Shown: piece by piece, positions 63,885 to 64,000 of the stretch
Layout: every line of letters starts with the position of its first letter
Position numbering within the stretch: position 1 is the stretch's first letter
DNA from: Pseudomonas sp. PA27(2017)
GTDB lineage: Bacteria > Pseudomonadota > Gammaproteobacteria > Pseudomonadales > Pseudomonadaceae
NCBI RefSeq assembly: GCF_001945445.1
Contig: NZ_MSXW01000014.1
Location: forward strand, 1 to 64,000
Reading direction: 5' to 3'
DNA: 64,000 nucleotides
Program-made: the position numbers and the translations under genes
The notes under the pieces: generated by a model
Databases searched by the model: none
Told to the model about the DNA's origin: nothing
Seen by the model: the letters and a program-made list of their open reading frames with translations, nothing else

Positions 63885-63895
63885 CCCGCTTTTTT
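63856..63895 (-). terminator. Strong terminator-like hairpin in the carA leader
   Basis: AAAAAAGCGGGATGAC (63856-63871) pairs perfectly with 63880-63895, followed on the minus strand by a T6 run and then the carA ribosome site. It is either the terminator of an upstream gene outside the window or an attenuator of carA; it lies only about 40 bases from the carA start. Confidence 0.85.
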
Positions 63896-64000
63896 GATTG
63901 ATTCATTCTGCGCAACTTTTAGTGGACACACTAAAGCGGAAAGCTTACAGGAAAAGTGCCTTTTTCGAAAGGCGTTCAAGGCCAAAAACCTGAAATCCGA
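63896..64000 (-). promoter_or_regulatory. Upstream part of the carA leader, two further hairpins
   Basis: Two more inverted repeats occur in tandem: TTTAGTG (63918-63924) with CACTAAA (63929-63935), and GCCTTT (63958-63963) with AAAGGC (63968-63973). No promoter could be assigned with confidence and no coding frame is seen. The upstream gene, dapB in PAO1 as I recall, lies outside the window. Confidence 0.45.

Overview
The window is a stretch of high-GC core chromosome from a gammaproteobacterium, almost certainly Pseudomonas in the broad sense. Supporting evidence is the complete dcw (cell division and wall) cluster, a type-A rnpB next to mraZ, the gene order argJ-secA-M23 peptidase-dciA-lpxC, the rimP-nusA-infB-rbfA-truB-rpsO-pnp operon, and protein motifs that match the Pseudomonas families. 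Non-ATG starts are common (GTG: mraZ, rsmI, murC, pnp, truB, rimP, rlmE, the Nudix fusion; TTG: glmM, carA and probably yraN and the DUF4149 gene). Species cannot be fixed from the sequence alone.

Layout. 1-655: the 5' end of an IS4-type insertion sequence that runs off the left edge. 696-11940: mixed housekeeping and accessory genes: a DUF481 outer-membrane protein, an alkyltransferase-like DNA repair protein, AmpG, an MscS channel, YajQ, a REC plus degenerate-GGDEF regulator, PanE, a membrane histidine kinase, a PduO-type adenosyltransferase, an RluA-like pseudouridine synthase and an AEC transporter. 12011-17922: Nudix-ThiE fusion, GST-like protein, argJ and secA, all on the minus strand, with a 141-bp palindromic repeat touching the secA stop codon. 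18090-19563: divergent M23 peptidase and dciA. 19743-37526: the dcw cluster on the minus strand, mraZ-rsmH-ftsL-ftsI-murE-murF-mraY-murD-ftsW-murG-murC-ddlB-ftsQ-ftsA-ftsZ-lpxC. It makes the UDP-MurNAc-pentapeptide, lipid I/II and the divisome, is headed by a promoter with a three-repeat MraZ operator, and closes with a strong terminator after lpxC. 37826-42616: rnpB, rsmI, then divergent lpoA-yraN-gmhA-dolP (envelope and replication maintenance).

42617-42867 is a convergent junction with two terminators that share nearly the same stem. It joins the dcw block to the pnp block, two regions that lie far apart in P. aeruginosa PAO1 as I recall its map. 42868-63817 is almost entirely minus strand: carA-carB-greA-DUF4149, rlmE-ftsH-folP-glmM-tpiA-secG, tRNA-Leu(GAG), a tRNA-fMet that looks degenerate, and rimP-nusA-infB-rbfA-truB-rpsO-pnp; only yhbY points the other way. 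The right edge holds the carA leader, where a strong terminator-like hairpin overlaps a 24-codon ORF that ends inside the carA start.

I see no CRISPR array, prophage, toxin-antitoxin pair, restriction or other defence island, and no clearly new multi-gene system. The points most worth a second look are the degenerate initiator tRNA, the carA leader, the dcw/pnp junction with twin terminators, the palindromic repeat at secA, and the terminator-like hairpin directly before the IS transposase start.
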